Shown here one piece after another: positions 1 to 12,069 of a stretch of 64,000 nt of DNA; position 1 is the first letter of the stretch; the number at the start of each line of letters is the position of its first letter. Origin of the DNA: Pomphorhynchus laevis (Eukaryota; Acanthocephala; Palaeacanthocephala; Echinorhynchida; Pomphorhynchidae). Location: the NCBI GenBank assembly GCA_012934845.2, contig WNNJ02001572.1:124001-188000 (forward strand), given 5' to 3'. The position numbers and the translations under genes are program-made. The notes beneath the pieces are model-generated. The model made no database searches. It saw only the letters and a list, made by a program, of their open reading frames with translations, and had not been told where the DNA came from.

Positions 1-239
1 TCGACTGGTACCCATTTTCAATGAATAAAAATAATTTAATAAAATAATTTATATAATTTTTTTTAATTATAATAAAATAATTTTTAATAAATAAAAATTA
101 TTATTTTTTAGTTTTTATTGTTAATCATGTTTTTATTAATAATGTCGGCATACCCCGCTCATGTCGGCATCACCACACTAGATTTGCAATTATTTATGAG
201 GATTCAATAGTCAGAGCAAGCAAAATAACGAAGGGTTCA

Positions 240-1510
240 GCTAGCCCTTCTGGTCTCGACTCGTCAATGTGGCGACACATGTTGACAGGATTCGGAGAAC
301 ACTCAAAGATCCTGGCCAAAGCCCTTGCTGAATTTGCTGTAAAATTAGCATCCGAGCCTATTCATCCTATGTGTCTTGAGGCGTTTACGACTAGCAGGTT
401 AGTGGATCTTGAAAAAAGACTAGTGGTACCCGACCGATTGGCGTTTGTGATTTTGCAAGACTCATCGTATCAAAGGTGATATTGAGATTAATCCGGGAAG
501 ATTTGCCATACGTTGCAGGATTAGAGCAATTGGCAGCCTCGCAGAGGAGCGGGATTGAATACGCTACACATTCATTGCGCAAATGTTTCGAAGCCAACCC
601 AGACTATTGTGTCCTTGCGGTTGATGCGTCAAACGCTTTTATGTGATATATCGAAAAGCCGCACTGGCCAATATGATATATATAACACCTGCTTTGTCGA
701 CTGTGCTTAGTAATCTATATGCATCACTGGTTCAGATTACCCTTGGTGGTAATAGTATATATTCGCACAAAGGCCTCACACAAGGAGATCCACTTGCGAT
801 GACCGGCTTCTCAATGGCTTCTCTCCCTTTAATTGAAAACATACGTCAACAGGTTCCTGGTGTTACCCAGAGATGGTATGCAGATGATGGTAATTTTGTC
901 GGAAAATTCAAAGACTTGAGGAAAGTTTGGTCCATTCTCTTAAAGCTTTGTCCTAAGTGTGGTTATAACGTAAACGCATCTAAAACCAAATTGCTAGAAA
1001 GAAGAAGCAGTAGCGTTGACATCTCTCTTTTATCCGCTGATGTCGAACTGTCCACATCTGGTATTAACATTATAGGTGTTCCCATCGGCACCACACAGCA
1101 CGAATGCAACTGCACGGAATTAGAAGCTCGGACGACTACGCGCGACAGAGGTGCACGTTTGGACATTGTATGTTCCGGACTTCAGAGCAATCGATTTGAG
1201 CGGACGTTTCTAGACGTCACCATCTTTAATATTCACGCTCAATTGTATGCTTGTGGTGTCCCCGTATCCGTGTTTGCCGGCAATGAAGCAAGAAAAAAAT
1301 GCGAAATACAGTGAACGCATTGTGAGTCTCGAACGGATCAGATTAATGCCTCTCATATTCTCCACGTTGGGTAGTATGGGCGACGAGATGATACTATTTC
1401 TGAAATCGTTAGCTGCGATTAAGGCGCAGAGCTCAAGACAGCAATATTCCGAAATTTTGGCAATTAAAAAATTTCGTTTGCAATTGCTCGATCCTCTTCT
1501 GTTTGTCTAA
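240..1510 (+). mobile_element. Relic of a reverse-transcriptase element (YADD type, clade unassigned)
   Basis: The translation shows reverse transcriptase motifs in order: an entry block near 300-400, motif B' TQGDPLAM near 780, and motif C WYADDGNFVG near 875 followed by the conserved YNVNASKTK. Downstream is the cysteine-poor tail with GARLDIV and FERTFLDVTIFN (1155-1230), then an EKNAKYSERI and PLIFSTLGSMG block (1290-1385). From memory, this RT-plus-tail layout recurs in large families of poorly classified retroelements in molluscs and cnidarians. The ARLDIV/FLDV segment could be a PD-(D/E)xK-like nuclease, which is inference. The copy is broken in more than one place and lies upstream of the SLC17 exons. 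Treat it as a fossil. Whether it is non-LTR or tyrosine-recombinase related cannot be decided here. Confidence 0.72.
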
Positions 1511-2821
1511 GATCGCCCCGTTCTCGCTGTGGCATGCCTGTAGGGTATTTTCCTACCAGCACGCATCCAATCACATAGAATAATGACAAGATCATAATTG
1601 ATTGCACAAAGGCCCATTTGAGGGAACCGAAGATTGTATCAAATGTATGATAATTATTTTAATTGTATCAAATGTAATTATGCTTATTAAAAAATAATGT
1701 TTTTAATAATATTTTTGTTATTAATAAATTTTTGTATTATTTGTCAAAATAAATTATTGAACGTATCCATTTCATATTACAAATCGTCAAAGAAGGTAGT
1801 TGCCTAGGAAGAGATTTGTTTAGTCTTTATTATTATTTAAATTTAATTTTTGGAATTTTGGAGCAGGTATCATAAAGGCTAGTTTTAAAAAATATACGAT
1901 TGATAATAGCTTGCAGCTAACTATTTGTTCAGCATTAGCTGGCGAAATATAAATATTTTTCGCCATCTAATAAATAAACATATAAAAATAAATAAATAAA
2001 CAAATAAATAAAAATAAATAAATAAATAAACAAATAATTTTGCTAAAAATTCTAAATTTCAAAAATAGATCAAAGTTTTTTAAATAACTTATCTTTATCT
2101 TTAATAAAATTTATTTAACCTATTATTTTTCTTATACTTCTTAGAATTTGTAATCATTGATGCAAACACTATGGATTAAACACTATCCATTATGTATTAT
2201 GCAAACATTATGGATTAAACACTCCATTATCTATTATGGATTATTAAATTGTAAAACGATACAACGAAACAAAAAGTATTTGCTATAAGTCTTCGCAGTG
2301 TTAATTAAAAAATACAACATAATGTGTCAACTAAAATTACGACGTTCTATCTGTCGACGTTTGCGAGTTTATCTTTAATAATTAATGAGATCATTTGATC
2401 ACCTTTATCAAACTTCTGCAAGTTTACTTTGTGAATTTTTAAATGTATTTTGCTGTTTGTAGATTTTCTTTAGGTATCAGTAGATCAATGAAGATTCTTG
2501 GATTTGGCCTGCTGTTTATATTGTGAAATATTGACAAATAAGCTTTCAAAATATATTATAATTTAATAAATCCGTTTAATTTAACAGCTATTTTCGAACA
2601 TTCATTCGTAGTGAACTATTTGACTGACTTCACTTTTAAAATATCAAATTTTTCATAAAATTACTTACCCAATTAGAACTATGGAATAATTCCTATAATT
2701 TAAATAGTTCATATGGGATTAAAATAAATATATGTTGTTGAAAACTTAAAGGAACTTTTGAAGTTTGAATTTTCTACATTCTTCTTGAATTTTTTTAAAA
2801 TTTAAAATCTCTATTTGCTAG
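1511..2821. other. AT-rich non-coding stretch
   Basis: No coding signal was recognised. The region holds A/T runs and simple AAAT-type repeats near 1970-2040, plus a short local duplication around the word CAAACACTATGGATTAAACA near 2165-2225. It probably lies upstream of, or in an intron of, the SLC17 gene whose first recognised exon starts at 2822. Confidence 0.5.
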
Positions 2822-2909
2822 GGAGTTTTGTTCCCATGCATCTCTCAAATATGGACAAATTGGGCTCCAAAACAGGATAGATCATTTCTTATAGGAATAG
2901 GAGTATCGG
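2822..2909 (+). CDS. SLC17-family transporter, exon (TM4-region WAP motif)
   Basis: The exon is framed by acceptor TTTGCTAG and donor GTTAGT. It reads GVLFPCISQIWTNWAPKQD followed by RSFLIGIGVS, ending one base into a codon. This matches the SLC17 signature in which a G-V-x-x-P-A segment is followed by W-x-x-W-A-P-x-x-x-R-S (sialin, VGLUT). SLC17 proteins are major-facilitator anion carriers of lysosomes, synaptic vesicles or plasma membrane. The next recognised exon (7000) joins in phase, but about 40 residues expected between them (next helix and loop) are missing, so an exon between 2910 and 6999 is unseen or lost. Earlier exons should lie further left. Confidence 0.75.
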
Positions 2910-3241
2910 GTTAGTTTAATATTTAAAAATTTGTCATAAATAAAATTGATTTAATATTTAAAACTATATACTTATAATATTAAAAATAATATAAAATAAT
3001 TATATTTTTTTAATAACTTAAAATAATATTTTATTACTTTATTTTTTTCTAAAATTGTACTGATATTTAAATGATTTTAAAAATTTAAAAAATTTAAAAA
3101 TTTTAAGTTAAATTTAAAAATTCAATAAATAAATAATTGAAATAATTGAAAATTAATAATAAAAAATATTAATTTATAAAAATTGATAATTTTTATGTTG
3201 TATTTACTATTATTGCTTTCTTTGCTCAACATCCCCGAGAA

Positions 3242-3970
3242 TTAGTAACTAAATCAACACAAATATCTTACAAAAAGGTAATGTCAAAAAGATGCTTCGC
3301 CAGAAAACAATTTATTTTGACCCGAATGCAATATTATTCGATTTACTATTATAACAAAAAAAATACATTAGATACATTACATTAGACAATCAACATGTTT
3401 TAGCTGTCAAACTAAAGGTTTGTCTACGTGAATTACTACAAATAAATTTTGTCGTAATAATTTTTTTATTCCTTAAAAATTCAATTTTGAAATAATAATT
3501 GAACTCTCTTATTAAAGACTAATTTTATAATCATACAATTATGCCAGGCAGCGAAATTAAATGCTTACATTCGAATAGCCTCCGCAATTTTACATTCATT
3601 CGCGTTCTCTAATTTAAAATATATCTACTTTGCTTATTTTAAGTGAATTCAAAGTGAATATAATATGATATTTGTTAATTTAACCAATAAATTACAGATT
3701 AATTAATTAATTGCACTTTAATCAATAAATTTATAAATTTAATCAATAAATTTATATTTAAATGACCACTTCGATTATTTATTTGACAGCTAAAACATGG
3801 TTTGACAGCTAAAACATGTTGATTGTCTAATGTAATGTATCTAATGTATTTTTTTTGTTATAATAGTAAATCGAATAATATTGCATTCGGGTCAAAATAA
3901 ATTGTTTTCTGGCGAAGCATCTTTTTGACATTACCTTTTTGTAAGATATTTGTGTTGATTTAGTTACTAA
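3242..3970. repeat. Fold-back (MITE-like) element with 171-bp identical inverted arms
   Basis: The arm 3242-3412 is the exact reverse complement of 3800-3970 over 171 bp by eye. The arms begin TTAGTAACTAAATCAACACA. About 390 bp of AT-rich spacer separates them. No transposase is present, so this is a non-autonomous fold-back or hairpin-forming element inside the presumed SLC17 intron. Part of the spacer (3642-3760) recurs as a direct copy immediately after the right arm (3971-4085). A degenerate piece of the arm recurs near 4783-4820. The identical arms suggest a recent origin or gene conversion. Confidence 0.85.
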
Positions 3971-4085
3971 GTGAATTCAAAGTGAATATAATACGATATT
4001 TGTTAATTTAACCAATAAATTACAGATTAATTAATTAATTGCACTTTAATCAATAAATTTATAAATTTAATCAATAAATTTATTT
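3642..4085. repeat. Direct duplication bracketing the right fold-back arm
   Basis: A block of about 118 bp beginning GTGAATTCAAAGTGAATATA occurs at 3642 and again at 3971 with only a few differences. The right arm of the fold-back element lies between the two copies. The arrangement looks like tandem duplication of spacer plus arm followed by partial loss. Confidence 0.75.
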
Positions 4086-5249
4086 TTAAATAACCACTTC
4101 GAATATTTAAATATCGACCAAACATCAATTATTTATTACAAATTATTTAGAATTATTAGAATCACATCAATTATTTATTGTTTATCATTAAAAAACATCA
4201 ATTATTTAAATGAAGTGATTATTTGTACAATATTTTTTAAATTAAAGCATCTTATTATAGGCTAATCTACGAATTATTTATTATGTGTGATTATATTATG
4301 ATTTAGCTGAAAACATTAATTTTGTCATGCTCTAAAGAGCATCACCCACTATTGTATTGTATCGTATTGTAAACTTGTTTAAGCAAGCAATTATGATACA
4401 ATTAATGAAATAATCATTTAAATCTAATATTTTCGATGTTCTCCTCATATATCATTTCGGTAAGCAGCAAATGAAAATAGATCTATCAATCCTAAGCTGT
4501 CTATTACATAATACTCGTATTACGATTTATCAAAAAATATACTACAGTAGAATATGTCGCGTAGACGGTCATTTACGGATATTTACAAGGGACTGCGATA
4601 CTAAAATTTGGCTAAACACACTATATATATTCAACCCATTTATATTGTCAATTATTATTTTTAACCCATTCAACCCATTAATATTGTCAATTATCAATTT
4701 TAAGGAGGTCATATTGGCAATGTGTTTACTCTAATACTAGGAGGGTATCTATGTTCTACCACGATTAGTAATAGATGGCATTACCTTTTTTGTATTATAG
4801 GTAAGATATTTGTTTTGATTTTGCAATATTATAATGGGAATATAACGGTAGAAAACAAATTTTTATTAGACACCGAAGTTCACGCTCATTAATCCAGCAC
4901 AATTAATAGTCTTCTCTATAGTTTATTTAATTATTGATGTAACGTTTTATTCATATATAAAATCATCTGAATAATATATATATACTGGAATTCTAAACAG
5001 CGAGTTTATGCTGATCAATTTTTTAATTTTATAATTTTTGTGTTAATGCTAATCTAAAATCTAGTCAAAATCTATAATTAGAAATAGTTTTATGCTTAGA
5101 TGCGATTGATTGCTTTAATAAATTAAATAGAATTAATAATTAATAATTATTAATAATTATTAATAATTATTAATAATTAATAATTAATTAAATTAAATTA
5201 ATTACAATTAAAATTATAATTATTCATATAATAATTATAATTATTGGCC

Positions 5250-5282
5250 TGGCACAGGCTGTCAATTTGACAGCCTGTGCCA
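5250..5282. repeat. Perfect 33-bp GC-rich palindrome
   Basis: The sequence TGGCACAGGCTGTCAA is followed by one T and then its exact complement, a 16-bp stem with almost no loop. It stands out as GC-rich in very AT-rich DNA. Function is unknown. It could be the core of a small fold-back element. Confidence 0.85.
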
Positions 5283-5322
5283 TATAATAAAGAAATTATA
5301 TAAAGAAATAATAATCTAAGAA

Positions 5323-5364
5323 ATCTTATCAACTAAGAAATCTAAATTTCTTAGTTGATAAGAT
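5323..5364. repeat. 19-bp stem hairpin
   Basis: The left stem ATCTTATCAACTAAGAAAT (5323-5341) pairs perfectly with 5346-5364 across a 4-nt loop. It lies only 40 bp from the palindrome at 5250-5282. Confidence 0.8.
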
Positions 5365-6999
5365 AAACATGATAAAATAATTCGGTTTAAATCCGATTGT
5401 TATTTTTTTGTATTTTCACTTTGTATTTTCTTTTTGTATTTTCTCCTTTTTTTAGTTACATGCGCGTTTGGCATTAAGATCTATAATAAAGATTTTATAG
5501 GTTTAATTTTGAATTTATTAAAGTTGTATTGTCATCTTCTAATAAATGTTATCAAATGAACCTTTCCTGTACTCCGTCTTGCAACGTTCGCTTGTGAATG
5601 CCCTAGAAGTTTCCTTCATTGTTGGTGGTTCAGAATGAAATTTTAAGTTTTTGTTAGTTATTTTTAAATTCATCTCAGATAAAAAATATTATTTATAAAA
5701 GTCAATAGGAAATAAATTTTCATATTAATAGGAAATAATCGCTGAAAATCATGACGTTTGATTTGGGCATAAGGATGCAAAGAATAGATATTCACAATAG
5801 CAGAAATTCACTTGTATTCTATTATTAGAATACCATATTTGTTAAACAATTATTGCATAATGTTTAGTATTGCTGCCTTAAGGTTTTAAACTTAAAACAG
5901 AAAAATTTTCGTTTGCGTGTGCAACAGTCCACCGCATCGATTGCCACAAAATTTGCAATCATGTGGTAAGGGGCTTATGCAAAAGTTTGTTTCTAGATAA
6001 AACTAATTGAATTTTGTAAGAACTTTTTAATCAAATTTTATACTCATCAATATTTCGTTAATTTAAATCAATTTTGTTTTTTAGTTGTAAGGTGTACATG
6101 ATCACATGTATAAAAACCTGCAATTATCTACAAATATACCTGTTTGATGTATTTATAGAATCTTACAATTTAATTCTTACAATTAGTTTTGTTTTAATTT
6201 ACTTAATTAAATTAGAAAAATCAATAAAAATATATTGTCGCAACGAGATAATGAGGCATCCTTTTTGGAGTCGGCTGGAGATCCCTCCCTAGCAACTATC
6301 TTTGACGATTTCTACAAATAAAAGAAATAATTACAAATAACAAATAATTATATAATATTTTATATAATTTATATCTATATAAAGTTAGAATTTAAAATAA
6401 AAATCAATTTTTAAGGATTGACTAATAAATAATATGCGATAACATATCAAATAACATATTTTATATTATATCATGATATATTCACTTAATGAATATATTT
6501 ACTTAATAAATTAATGCATACATTAATATATACATTAATGTCAGCGATGTCATCAGATTCAGAATGCCAAGTTTGAATGTCATCCCAAGAATATAGAAAT
6601 CAAATTTTTTTAATATTTCGTTCGCTAATCGAGATATTGTCAAGACATTAGAAAACGAAATATTTAATTTTTGGAGATGAAAATAATTAATAATTAATAA
6701 TTATTAATTAATTATCAATTAATTATTAATTAATAAGTAATAATTAATTAATAATTAATAATTAATTAATTAATAATTTATTAATTAATTATTAATATTA
6801 ATTAATTAATATTAATTATCAATGATTCAGATTTAGACTGTTTAATAAAATTATTTTAAAAGTTCTAAAAACGTATTGCAGATATTATTTCACGTATTGG
6901 ATACTTTCGAGTATCGAATGTTTTTTAATGATATTTCATCAGAATAAAATGTCAATTTTATTTGACATTACGTCAAATAAAATCTGTTTTAATGTTGAG

Positions 7000-7119
7000 G
7001 CATTTCAACTTTGGTATGGGTTGTTCTTTGGTCTGTGATTTACTCAAATTCTCCAGTAACACAAAGATGCATGTCTGCAAACGAAAAAGCGTATATAATG
7101 CAGAGTATTTCAAAACCAA
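7000..7119 (+). CDS. SLC17-family transporter, exon (central loop)
   Basis: The exon reads GISTLVWVVLWSVIYSNSP, then VTQRCMSANEKAYIMQSISK and P, between acceptor GTTGAG and donor GTTGTT. In SLC17 proteins this region is the W-x-x-L-W-x-x-x-x-D-x-P helix end followed by a loop carrying the conserved E-K-x-Y-I motif (here ANEKAYIM). The exon begins with two bases completing a codon and ends with one base, which fits the exon at 19470 exactly. The following intron is 12.35 kb and carries a whole LINE. Confidence 0.78.
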
Positions 7120-9075
7120 GTTGTTTTACGACATATAATGCATATAAGGTTTGCCATTTTACTTAATGGTTTAGGAATAAAATGTTGCTGAGAAAATAGC
7201 CAAACAATTATCTATTTATTACGTTTTTAAAGAGCTATTCATCAGCGAAAATATCACTTTTGGTTAAAGAATAATATTTTGAAATTTCAGTAATTGAAAC
7301 CGTAATATTATCAAAATAATCGTATTTTGATAAATTTATTAATTTTTAAAAACATTCTATTTAACTACTTTTTTTACCATCAAACATGCAGTTCCTCCTG
7401 ATAACCTGTAATCCTTATTCTGATACATCCTCTGTTATTTATTAGTCAATTCATAAGCATTGACTTTTATTTTAAATTTCAATTTTTTATTTTAACTTGA
7501 TATACATATAAATTGTAAAAAATATTATATAACTATTTATTATTTATAAATGATAAAACATTTTATTGATTTTCAGTAGCAAGAATCGATCCAGTCTAAT
7601 AAAAATAATGATGATTCCTTAAAATTTAACGAAGCAATCATTTGTTCATTTTAAACTACTTTTTTCTCATTTTGTATACAAATTTTTATATTGATATTTT
7701 TTGTAAAAATTATTATTTTCAAGTTGTAGTTTGTGTTGTGTCAAGCTGGGCGATTGCATGTTAATTTATTTTGTGTTTTGAGGATTGTTTTGAGGATAAA
7801 TAACAGCGAGTTGTAAGTAATGTAATTAGTGTAAGTAGTTAATAGGGATAACAGGATAGTTTAAACTCAGGAGGATTCTTTAAAAAGACCATTATTATTG
7901 TTATAATAATAACAATAGAGCAGATAGAACTTGCGATAATTACAGCGCCTGTATCCGAAATATAAGGAGTAGAGTCGGTTTTGCTTTATCAAAAATGTCT
8001 TCGATGTCTATACGTGCTGCTCGTACGTCGAAAGTTTAGTCAGTTAGTCAGCATGGAACAAGACTTGATAACTATTATCTGACTGTATTTGTATGTTTGT
8101 TAGAAACCATAATTTTTTTAAGGTATATAATAATAAAAATAAAATAATAATAATTTTATTGTTTCTAATTTATAAATAGATACGACTAGATAAGTAAAGG
8201 TAAAATTTTGAGTTATAACATATTATATTTAATATCAAATAATAAAATATTCTGATTTGCAATGTCGATACTTCAGAGTTGAATAAGTTAAGATAGATAG
8301 TTAAAATCGATTTTGGCGAACTCATCTTATGAATTCCTTTAGGAAGGTAGTCACAAGATAATTTAAAAAATATAAATATACATTGAAATCTTCAGGATTT
8401 TGAATATAATGTTGACGTCTGGCTTAATAGAAGTAAGATACGCAGTCTTTTTATAATTTTGACATTTCATTCGTATATCAAAATCCTCCGAAAATTTACT
8501 ACTGATACCGATAAAATAATTTAATTTATATAAATTAAACGAGACATTCATTTTTTAATTTTAAACTATTTTTTTTCTCATTTTGTATGCATATTTTTAT
8601 ATTTAAACATTTTGTAAAAATTATTATAAAAATTTATATTAAATGGTTAAACTATTTAAGTAATTAACCACTTGATAATATTGAATGATTATTTTATTAT
8701 TTGATATTAAATGATGTTTACATTATATTTTATTATTGATATTTGCTAACATAATTTATAGTTATGTTATAATCAAAATAGGAGATACTTATTAGGAAAT
8801 GCTGTGTTATTTAACTCTAAATATTGATATTTAAATTTTGAATTAGTTATTTAAATATTTGAAATTCTAATATTTAATATTTATTTAGACAATTTGTAAG
8901 TTTTGTCTAATAAACAGTACATGTTAAATATTTAAATATGTTCAACAAAGAGCACATCTAACATATCATTAGAAAATATTAATTTATATCTATTTTTGAA
9001 TATAATTTAAATGGTTAAACTATTTAACTAATTAACTACTTGATAATATTAAATGATTATTTTTTATTTGATATT
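7120..9075. other. Intron filled with dispersed AT-rich repeats
   Basis: Three repeat motifs are visible. A block with AACATGCAGTTCCTCCTGAT (7384-7560) recurs inverted at 14100-14285 and in halves near 24740-24870 and 25145-25250. A block starting GTTATAATCAAAATA (8768-8960) recurs at 14323, 17900, 18313 and in part at 18927 and 38085. A local pair, 8641-8765 and 9008-9075 plus 13651-13690, forms an empty-site/filled-site comparison for the LINE at 9076. No gene was seen. Confidence 0.6.
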
Positions 9076-9159
9076 GAATTAATAATAATACAAATTTATT
9101 TAATGTGGCAAATGCGTACAAGCTGTACGCTTACAAGTCCACAAACAAAAATGAGAAAG

Positions 9160-12069
9160 TCAAGCAGTTAAATTGTTCAGATGGGATCGGATTTGTCGTT
9201 TGAAGCACTGCAGGGAAGTTGATTGGCGTATATGAATGGGCAGATGATTCCACGATAGAGGAGCAGCCACCAGGAAGGAGCGGAGTCCAAAGGAGGTAGA
9301 GTAGTTTGGGACATGTAAAAGAAGGGAATTACAGGAACGCAAGGAACAGTAAACAGGACGGGAATTATCAAGAAAAGGAAGGTTGAGAAATGAAGGGGTA
9401 TGAAAAGTTACAAGGCGGAAAGCAACGATAAGAAGACGAATTTGAACACGACAATAAATTGTAGGCAAATCGAGAGAAGCAAGATGGTAGGATGTGTGAT
9501 CAAAACGACGAAGACGGAGGAGAATTCGGACAGCTGCGTTGACGATGCGTTGTAGGGGAAGAAGAGTGGATTTAGGTGAGTTGGAAAATAGACTAAGACA
9601 ATAATCGAGTCTAGAAAAAAGGAGAGATGATATGAGAGTCATACAAGAAGGGAAATCGATCAATCTACGAACTTGACGGAGGTTGCGGAGTATCAAGGTA
9701 GATGAGCGTACTTTATCTCTAACGAAAGGTTTAAGTGAAAGTCGGTTGTCAAAATGGAAGCCTAGGAAAACGAGATTATCAACGATAGGAAGAATTGTAG
9801 AATTTAATGATACGGAGGGAGGTTCGAAGCCGAGGCGTCGAGGTAGGATCCACATAATTTTGGATTTATCAGGATTCAGAGAAAGGCGAAGGGAAGAAAG
9901 ATGATTGGAAATTGAGACAAGACAGTCGGAAGCAGAAACACTAAGATCGCGAATACGATAAACAGGTGCATGATCATAGATGAGAATGTCATCAGCATAT
10001 TGCATAACATGGAAGTTAAATTTATGAGAAATCGAAGACAAATCACCAAGAAGAAGAGAGAAAAGTATAGGGCCTAATACGGAGCCTTGCGGAACACCGG
10101 ACGGAATGGACGAAGGATGGGAGAGAGAAGAGTTAGAATATACGCGAAATGTACGGTTTGATAGATATGAAGAAAACCATGATACAGTTGGTAAAGAGAA
10201 GCCATAATCATGACGAAGGCGATGGAGAAGAATCGAGTGATCGACGATGTCAAAAGCAGACGATAGATCAAGAGAAACTATGACACTACATAATTTATGA
10301 TCGCGCGATATGAGTAAGTCGTTATAAACTTTAAGACAGGCAATTTCGGTAGAGTAATTAGAGCGAAAAGCGGCTTGGAAGGGAGGAAATAAGTTAGAGG
10401 AAAAGAGATATGTATTAACATGCTTAAGAACGAGACGCTCAAGGAGTTTAGAGAGGGTTGGGAGAAGTGAAATAGGACGGTACGAAGATGGTAGTGAGGA
10501 GTCGATAGATTGCTTTTTGATGAGAGGACGAACAGTGGCGCATTTTCAGATGGAAGGAAATGTACGGCTACGGATGGACGAGTTGAACAATGTGGTTAGG
10601 AAGGGTAAGATAAAGGAGCAGATATTTTTAAGCAAGTGAGTTGGAATTGGGTCAGAAGGAGAAGTTTTATTAGGTAATGACAGCAGAAACGAAGAAACTT
10701 CATCAGACGAAACGGGAAGAAGGTGCAATAGTTCTGGGAGAGAAGTATTTAAAGAGAGGAATGGGTACAAGGGGACTATGGATAATAGGGAAAGTAAATT
10801 AGATAGCTTAGTTTGTAGATAAGAAGAAAATTCATCAGGATTTATATTACAAGGGGTAGATGATCGTGAAAGAATTGAGTTTAAGATTTTCCAATGAGAT
10901 TTCGAGTTGGAAGATGACTCGAGTTGATTTCGCCAAAAGAGAGTACGTTTAGTACGTATAAGAATGAGATGTGAACGGCGTTGAGAAAAGTAGGAATCAC
11001 GAAGATTTGGAGGGAGTGAGTTGGGTGAACGTTTAAGAAAGCGTTTATACATACGAAAAGAGTGACGGAGTCGACGCTTAGAAAGACTACAGTCAGAATC
11101 GAACCAGGGAGCATGGCGCAAGCGCTGGGAACGTCGAAGTCGACTAGGTAGAAGGTTATTGAGGATCGACGTAAGTTCAGAATCAAACAGAATGCAGAGA
11201 TCATCGGGAGAGAGATAGTTAAGAGGAAGTGAAAAGAGTGAAGAATTGAGTAAGGATGTGCAGAGAATAGGGATATCGAGAAGCTTCCAGGGTCGACTTG
11301 GTGTAGATAATGGTAAAGGCGGAGAAGGAGGATGGGGACGAGTAAGAGTAAGAGTGACAAGGAAATGATCGGACAAACCAGGATCAGTAATTGACAAGGA
11401 GGTATAGTCATTGAAGCAGTTAGGAACAGCAATGATGTCGAGAGCACCGCCGAGAATATGAGTTGGGCTTGTTGAAAGTAATTTATAGTTAAAATCAGAA
11501 AAAAGATTAGTTAAAGTGATAGAGTCAGAGTCAGACGGGCGATCAAGACGAATGTTAAAGTCACCGAGAACAAAAGAAGGAGTATAAGACAATGAACAGT
11601 GAGACATTAGATCTGCAAGGTCGTTAAAGAAGATACGTGATGGGGCAACTGAACCTGGACGGTATACAATCACAAGTTCCAGAGGGAAAGGAGTTGATAA
11701 TCTGCATATGAGTAATTCGAACGAGGTGTAACGGATGTTAACGTTGATTTTACGTAAAGACATTGGGTGACGAGCAATGGCAACAATACCGCCATGGTTA
11801 GACGCAGTAGATGTATGAGATGTAATTTGACGAGCTGATTCAACTAGAGAACAACCAGAGCGACATAGACGACGAATAGCAAGATCGTTGGAGTCAGTGT
11901 GCCAGGATTCGGTAATGCAGAGAATATCGATAGATAATTGATCGAAGATATCTAGAAGCATATCAGCTTTATGAAGAATGGAGCGAGTATTGAATAGACT
12001 AAGACGAAAAGTATGCTTAGGAGCGAGATCGACTAGCGAAGAAGACAAGGGGGAGAGATGGGACGCCAT
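9160..12069 (-). CDS. LINE ORF2: AP endonuclease + reverse transcriptase, one stop codon
   Basis: The start ATG (12069-12067) lies inside the ORF1 end, in the context CGATGG shared with the other LINEs. The endonuclease domain shows LFNTRSIL, LCITESWH, NHGGIVAIARHP, FVLGDFN and GLSDHF. The reverse transcriptase shows SYRPISLLPTLSKLLERL, VSLDLSSAFDIVDH (motif A), SGVPQGSVLGPILF (motif B') and MQYADDILIY (motif C), then a C-terminal RSFLVAAPLSWNHLPIHIR block. The frame is open throughout except for one TGA at 10548-10546, where relatives have Trp in a HWKSAIVRP block (here SI-stop-KCATVRP). It probably became immobile recently. The product would nick target DNA and prime cDNA synthesis. Confidence 0.92.

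Larger units (their letters stand above)
4116..6999. other. AT-rich intron-like stretch with palindromes
   Basis: No host exon was identified, although one SLC17 exon is expected between 2910 and 6999. The stretch holds two strong palindromes (5250-5282 and 5323-5364, listed separately). It also has TTAATTAA-type low complexity at 5130-5215 and 6680-6820, and a diverged copy of a dispersed repeat near 6330-6480. Confidence 0.5.

Noticed and set aside
5884-5985. Possible SLC17 exon with donor GTAAGG after AATCATGTG
   Set aside because: Neither frame (QQSTASIATKFAIMW or CNSPPHRLPQNLQSCG) matches the expected helix, and the phase is not compatible with the 7000 exon.
7845-7862. TAGGGATAACAGG, resembling most of the I-SceI homing endonuclease site
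   Set aside because: Only about 13 of the 18 bases match and the AT-rich context makes a chance match reasonable. No homing endonuclease gene is nearby.
9683-9904. + strand frames within 9160-13357
   Set aside because: They are antisense shadows of the LINE ORFs, whose motifs are all on the - strand.
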